Assembly (NCBI GenBank): GCA_041595355.1
Contig: JBFHKO010000083.1
Coordinates: 1 to 10,318 of the forward strand
Direction of reading: 5' to 3'
Length of the DNA stretch: 10,318 bases
From: JBFHKO01 sp041595355
GTDB lineage: Bacteria; Pseudomonadota; Gammaproteobacteria; Enterobacterales; Aeromonadaceae
This document shows, one piece after another, positions 7,010 through 10,318 of the stretch (position 1 is its first letter; each line of letters opens with the position of its first letter). The notes beneath the pieces are model-generated. The model searched no databases. It had not been told where the DNA came from and worked only from the letters and a program-made list of their open reading frames with translations. A program made the position numbers and the translations under genes.

Positions 7010-8935
7010 ATGACCCTATACAAAGAACTCCTGGCCAGCATGTTAGCCCTGTTCCTGCTGCTGTTCTCCGCAGCCTATCTGGTGCAGTTCAACTCGACCC
7101 GCACCTTCCTGGCGGAGCAGCAGCGCACCACCCTGGTCAACACAGCCAACTCGGTGGGGCTGGCGCTGACGCCTTACCTTGAGACCGGTGATCGGGTGGG
7201 GGCCGACTCCGTGCTCAATGCCGCCTTCGATGGTGGTTATTACCGCAAGATGCGCCTGGAGTTGCTGGCCAGCGGCGAGGTGATCAACAAGGAAAATCCC
7301 GTGTTCATTCAGGGCGTGCCCAACTGGTTTGTGAGCCTGGGGCTGTTTCAAAGCGACAGCTACGAGACCATTCTCACCTCCGGCTGGTTGCAGCTGGGCA
7401 AGCTGCAGGTCGAGGGGCACCCCGGTCAGGCCTATTTCGAGCTCTGGAAGGGGATGAGCCGCCTGCTGCTCACGTTTCTGTTCGCGTTTCTCATCACCAC
7501 ACTGTTGCTTATCCAGGCGCTCAAATATGTGCTGACGCCCCTGGAGCAGATCCGGACCCAGGCTCTGGAGATAGAGCAGCACCATTTCGGTAAACCCATC
7601 CCCTTGCCGCGCACGCTGGAGCTGCGTCAGGTGGTGCAATCCATCAACACCCTGAGTGCCAAACTGGCGCAGCAGTTCCGGGAGGCGGCCGATGCGGCCG
7701 AGCACCTGCGGGAGCGGGCCTTCCTGGATGTGGTTTCGGGCCTGGGCAACCGGGCCTACTTCATCGGGCAGGTCAATGCCTGGATAGCCGAAGGCGGGCG
7801 TGGTGGCATCATGCTGGTGGCGGTGGACATGCTGGAGGATATCTACCGGGAGGAAGGCTTCGCGGCCCGGGATCGCATGGTGAAAGCGGTAGCCGTCAGT
7901 CTGAAGGATTCGCTCAAGGGGTATGACGGTATGGCGTTGGCGCGCATCTCGGCCAATGAATATGCCGTCCTGTTGCCCGGGCTGTCCATCAATGGCTTGC
8001 GGGAGGTGGGCGAGCAGCTCAATGGCGCCATTGCCGAACTGGTGATCAATCCCATTTCCCAGAATCAGAGCATCTCGGTGGTCGGAATTGGTTATCGTGA
8101 ACCGAATGACGATCTGCCGTTGCTGCTGACCAAGGCCGATAATGCCCTGCGTCAGGCCCGCACCGAACGCCAGGGCGCTGTGGTCCTGGATGCCGTCGAG
8201 CAGCAGGACAACCTGGGGCAGGTTGCCTGGAAGGATTTGATCATCACGGCACTGCGCGAACACCAGTTGCAATTCATGGCCCAGCCGGCGTTGCTGTTGT
8301 CCGGTGCGGCGCCCCATCACGCCGAGTTATTGATCCAGATTGACCGTGAAGAGACCATCTTCCATGCCGGTCAGTTCATGCCGGCGGTAGAGCAGTTCAA
8401 GCTGGGTGAGGAGCTCGACAAGTATGTTCTGCAGCAAGTCAGCGAACGATTGAAGCGTACTCCGGCGCTGCGCCTGGCGGTGAATCTGACGCTGGGCTCC
8501 ATTACTTCGACGGCTTTTCTGGGCTGGCTGCAGACGTTCCTGGCCCGGCAGGAGTCCATTCGCTCCCGTTTGCTGTTCGAAATTCCCGAAAAGGCCATCG
8601 TCACAGCCCGGGCCCGGGTCGACGAGCTGGTGACTCAACTGCGTGAACAGGGTTTTCAGTGGGGCGTGGATCAATATGGCCGCTACTTCCAGTCCCTCGG
8701 TTATCTGCCGGAGTTGCGCCCCGACTATGTGAAGGTCGATTATGGCTATACCAGCATGGTGTTGAAGGAAGAGGGAGATCAATCCTTCCTCTCCGCCATC
8801 TGCCGTGCGGCGCACCAGGCCGGCGTCATCACCATCGCCACCCGGGTGGAGGATGAGGCCCAGGCTCAGGCGTTAACCCGCCTCTTTTTCGATGGCTATC
8901 AGGGATATGTGTCGCCCCCGACACCGCTGGCCTGA
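7010..8935 (+). CDS. lapD: LapD-type c-di-GMP receptor with degenerate GGDEF and EAL domains
   Basis: This 641-residue inner-membrane protein would bind c-di-GMP inside the cell and hold LapG outside. Order of parts: membrane helix 1 (about 6-25); LapD/MoxY-type periplasmic domain (about 26-150) with the GWLQLG loop whose Trp126 matches the LapG-binding Trp of Pseudomonas LapD; membrane helix 2 (152-170); HAMP segment starting near TPLEQI (176-181); GGDEF-like domain; EAL-like domain (about 405-641). Both enzyme motifs are lost. GGDEF reads SANEY (314-318), EAL reads AELLIQ (438-443), and DDFG reads DQYG (554-557), which removes a metal ligand. It should therefore be a sensor and not an enzyme. 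It starts 3 nt after the lapG stop without a clear ribosome site, which points to coupled translation. Confidence 0.95.
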   Translation: MTLYKELLASMLALFLLLFSAAYLVQFNSTRTFLAEQQRTTLVNTANSVGLALTPYLETGDRVGADSVLNAAFDGGYYRKMRLELLASGEVINKENPVFIQGVPNWFVSLGLFQSDSYETILTSGWLQLGKLQVEGHPGQAYFELWKGMSRLLLTFLFAFLITTLLLIQALKYVLTPLEQIRTQALEIEQHHFGKPIPLPRTLELRQVVQSINTLSAKLAQQFREAADAAEHLRERAFLDVVSGLGNRAYFIGQVNAWIAEGGRGGIMLVAVDMLEDIYREEGFAARDRMVKAVAVSLKDSLKGYDGMALARISANEYAVLLPGLSINGLREVGEQLNGAIAELVINPISQNQSISVVGIGYREPNDDLPLLLTKADNALRQARTERQGAVVLDAVEQQDNLGQVAWKDLIITALREHQLQFMAQPALLLSGAAPHHAELLIQIDREETIFHAGQFMPAVEQFKLGEELDKYVLQQVSERLKRTPALRLAVNLTLGSITSTAFLGWLQTFLARQESIRSRLLFEIPEKAIVTARARVDELVTQLREQGFQWGVDQYGRYFQSLGYLPELRPDYVKVDYGYTSMVLKEEGDQSFLSAICRAAHQAGVITIATRVEDEAQAQALTRLFFDGYQGYVSPPTPLA

Positions 8936-8950
8936 GTGCATGCTTATGCC

Positions 8951-8978
8951 AAGCCGCCTGCGGGCGGCTTTGTTGTTG
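8951..8978 (+). terminator. Intrinsic terminator of the secretion/control operon
   Basis: AAGCCGCC (8951-8958) pairs perfectly with GGCGGCTT (8963-8970) around the tetraloop TGCG, followed by TGTTGTTG. It lies 15 nt after the lapD stop. It probably ends the operon and makes the adhesin gene a separate transcript. Confidence 0.82.
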
Positions 8979-9082
8979 CCGCCTATCCCTTGCCGGCCCG
9001 ATATGTCTGCAGGCCCCGTCAATGTTCGATGCTGTTCACATGATGGCCCCCGATCAGGGTTGGAAACGATACTTTTTTGTAA

Positions 9083-9119
9083 CGGACGTCCGGCCGATCC
9101 CTGCCTAGGCTTTTATAAG
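9083..9119 (+). promoter_or_regulatory. Two small palindromes and a -10-like element before the adhesin gene
   Basis: CGGACGTCCG (9083-9092) is a perfect 10-bp palindrome and GCCTAGGC (9103-9110) a perfect 8-bp one. Their centres are about 19 bp apart, close to two helical turns. TATAAG (9114-9119) could be a -10 box, but no acceptable -35 box is found 16-18 nt upstream. The gap 8979-9144 otherwise holds nothing I can name. Regulator binding is a guess. Confidence 0.25.
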
Positions 9120-9144
9120 CACATATGGAGAAGCGGAGGCTATT

Positions 9145-10318
9145 ATGCGCTATCAGATGATCCAGACCCCCATGCTGGTGGTCGATGTATCAGGTGAAGC
9201 CCGTATCGTGGGCAAGGATGGACTACCGAGGCTGCTGCGTGTAGGCGAAGTATTGCCACCCGGCACTCTGCTGCTCCAGGATGTGAATGCGAAGGTGGTG
9301 CTGGAGCCCGATGACCAGTTGCCGCGCGATCAGGGACAGCAGGTCAGCGATCAGGAGATCGCCGCCTTGCAACAGGCCATCATAGAGGGGGCTGACCCGA
9401 CGGAACTCTTTGCCGCTCCTGCCGCCGGTGGCCCCGGCATCGTCGCGGGCGTCGGTGGTATTGCCGGCGCGAGTGGTAACGGTGGCTTTGTCGTCGTGGA
9501 TCGCATCGGTGACGCCACCATCGCCCAGGCCGGGTTTGATACCAGTTATCAGGCAGTAGCGCCGCTGGCTGCACCCGAGGCGCCGGAGCTGTTGCTGGAA
9601 ACGCCCACCATAGCATTCAGACAAAACAGTATTTCGATTCCGGAGGGTGAATTTGCCGTATTTACCATTGATATCGAGAATGCGGCACCCGGCAGTCTGT
9701 TGAATCTGAGTCTGGTGCCTGGTACGGCGCTGGCAGGGACGGATTATGCCTCTGTCTTTGAATACAGCCTGGATGGGGGGGCTACCTGGCTGCCCTATAA
9801 CGGCGCCGTCGGTCTGCCGGGCGGTGACAGCACCGTCCTGGTGCGCACGCAAACCATCGACGACAGTCTGGATGAGGCCGACGAGCTGTTCACACTGAAT
9901 GCTAACCTGACCAGCAGTGGCAGCAGCTATGGCGCCAGCGGCACGGCCACCATTACTGACAATGATGTGCCGACGGTTATCGTCAATCCGCCCGATCCGG
10001 AGCAGGAGCCTGATCCCGATGTGATCGCCAATAACGTCAATGTCAACGAGGGTGACAAGGCGGTGTTCACGGTCGAGGTCAAGGATGCAGCCGCCGGCAG
10101 CACGCTGGCGCTGGCTTTGCTGCCGGGCACGGCCACGGCGGGGGATGATTACGCCACCGCCTTCGAGTACAGCCTGAATGGCGGCGCCACCTGGCTGGCC
10201 TACAGCGGGCCCATTTCCCTGAACGAGGGCGACAGCAGCCTGCTGGTGCGCACCGATACTGTGAATGACAGTCTGGACGAGGCGAACGAGCAGTTCAGCC
10301 TGCAGGCTACCCTGACCA
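9145..10318 (+). CDS. Giant type I-secreted adhesin, LapA/BpfA type, N-terminal part (partial)
   Basis: The frame runs open from ATG 9145 to the window edge: 391 residues of what is probably a protein of thousands. GGAGG (9135-9139) is 5 nt upstream of the ATG. There is no signal peptide, as expected for type I export, whose signal would be at the unseen C terminus. Residues about 1-125 look like a LapA retention module: a beta-rich start (VVDVSGEARIVGKDG), then GADPTELFAAPAAGG, a Gly-rich stretch, and FVVVDR. The module should stay in the outer-membrane channel while the rest is displayed. Pro92-Ala93-Ala94-Gly95 is a candidate LapG site. From residue 154, Calx-beta-like repeats begin (EGEFAVFTIDI, DSLDEADELFTL, ATITDND). 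A short Pro/Asp/Glu linker (275-292) joins repeat 1 to repeat 2. I expect more repeats and RTX nonapeptides beyond the edge. Gene name left open (lapA, bpfA or other). Confidence 0.9.
   Translation, partial: MRYQMIQTPMLVVDVSGEARIVGKDGLPRLLRVGEVLPPGTLLLQDVNAKVVLEPDDQLPRDQGQQVSDQEIAALQQAIIEGADPTELFAAPAAGGPGIVAGVGGIAGASGNGGFVVVDRIGDATIAQAGFDTSYQAVAPLAAPEAPELLLETPTIAFRQNSISIPEGEFAVFTIDIENAAPGSLLNLSLVPGTALAGTDYASVFEYSLDGGATWLPYNGAVGLPGGDSTVLVRTQTIDDSLDEADELFTLNANLTSSGSSYGASGTATITDNDVPTVIVNPPDPEQEPDPDVIANNVNVNEGDKAVFTVEVKDAAAGSTLALALLPGTATAGDDYATAFEYSLNGGATWLAYSGPISLNEGDSSLLVRTDTVNDSLDEANEQFSLQATLT
9418..9429 (+). other. Candidate LapG cleavage site in the adhesin (Pro-Ala-Ala-Gly)
   Basis: Codons for Pro92-Ala93-Ala94-Gly95 correspond to the Thr-Ala-Ala-Gly site cut by LapG between the two alanines in Pseudomonas LapA. 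The position fits: after the predicted helix with GADPTEL and just before a flexible Gly-rich stretch. Pro replaces the Thr. Confidence 0.65.
9604..9966 (+). repeat. Calx-beta-like repeat 1 of the adhesin
   Basis: Residues 154-274. The motifs EGEFAVFTIDI, GTDYASVFEYSL, GGATWLPY, DSLDEADELF and the closing ITDND are those of calcium-binding Calx-beta extender domains. Equivalent residues of the next copy (TDY versus DDY) are 405 nt apart, including the linker. Confidence 0.75.
10021..10318 (+). repeat. Calx-beta-like repeat 2 of the adhesin (cut by window edge)
   Basis: From residue 293 the same pattern recurs: NEGDKAVFTVEV, GDDYATAFEYSL, GGATWLAY, DSLDEANEQF. Protein identity to repeat 1 is high in the core, while many codons differ at third positions, so this is not a very recent duplication. 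An 18-residue linker rich in Pro, Asp and Glu precedes it. Confidence 0.72.

Noticed and set aside
7043..8320. Open frame of 425 codons on the - strand opposite lapD
   Set aside because: Gln- and His-rich antisense shadow. The + strand frame has clear domain order and motifs of LapD.
9042..9061. Possible sigma-54 promoter before the adhesin (TGG followed by TTGG)
   Set aside because: The -12 element lacks the required GC dinucleotide at the right spacing from the GG.
9080..9100. Possible flagellar sigma-28 promoter (GCCGATCC at 9093-9100)
   Set aside because: The -10-like part matches 6 of 8 positions, but there is no TAAA-type -35 element at the required distance.
8892..9197. Open frame of 101 codons on the + strand across the lapD-adhesin gap
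   Set aside because: It starts inside lapD, crosses a strong terminator, overlaps the adhesin start in another frame and shows no family features or ribosome site.

Overview
The window is high-GC gammaproteobacterial DNA. Gene content and codon choice suggest a member of the Aeromonadales such as Aeromonas or a relative, but this is a judgement from the sequence and not a database match. All supported genes lie on the + strand and are densely packed. I see no tRNA, rRNA, insertion sequence or CRISPR array.

Layout. (1) Positions 1-262 hold the C-terminal end of a family-13 glycosidase, probably trehalose-6-phosphate hydrolase or an oligo-1,6-glucosidase. (2) Positions 366-647 encode a small HlyU-family protein, followed by a good intrinsic terminator (698-730). 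(3) Positions 861-8935 form an apparent six-gene operon: a LapB-type type I secretion ABC transporter, a LapC/HlyD-type membrane fusion protein, a LapE/TolC-type outer-membrane channel, an OmpA-like lipoprotein with a thrombospondin type 3-like segment, a LapG-type periplasmic cysteine protease and a LapD-type inner-membrane c-di-GMP receptor. The genes overlap or are separated by 24 nt or less. The operon ends at a strong intrinsic terminator (8951-8978). (4) From 9145 to the window edge runs the start of a giant type I-secreted adhesin. It has an N-terminal LapA-type retention module, a candidate LapG cleavage site, then Calx-beta-like repeats with a period of 405 nt. The rest of the gene lies outside the window.

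How the genes work together. The locus carries the known parts of a LapA/BpfA-type biofilm adhesin system. LapB, LapC and LapE export the adhesin. The retention module would keep its N terminus lodged in the outer-membrane channel, so the rest is displayed on the cell surface. When c-di-GMP is high, LapD sequesters LapG in the periplasm. When c-di-GMP falls, LapG is released, cuts the adhesin after the retention module, and the cell detaches. The residues needed for this model are visible: LapG Cys118/His153/Asp170, LapD Trp126 in a GWxxxG loop, degenerate GGDEF and EAL motifs in LapD, and a Pro-Ala-Ala-Gly site in the adhesin. The system is therefore known in principle. The less ordinary points are the OmpA-like lipoprotein that lacks the usual peptidoglycan-binding Asp, the downstream and separately terminated adhesin gene, and several G-runs and small repeats in the control regions.
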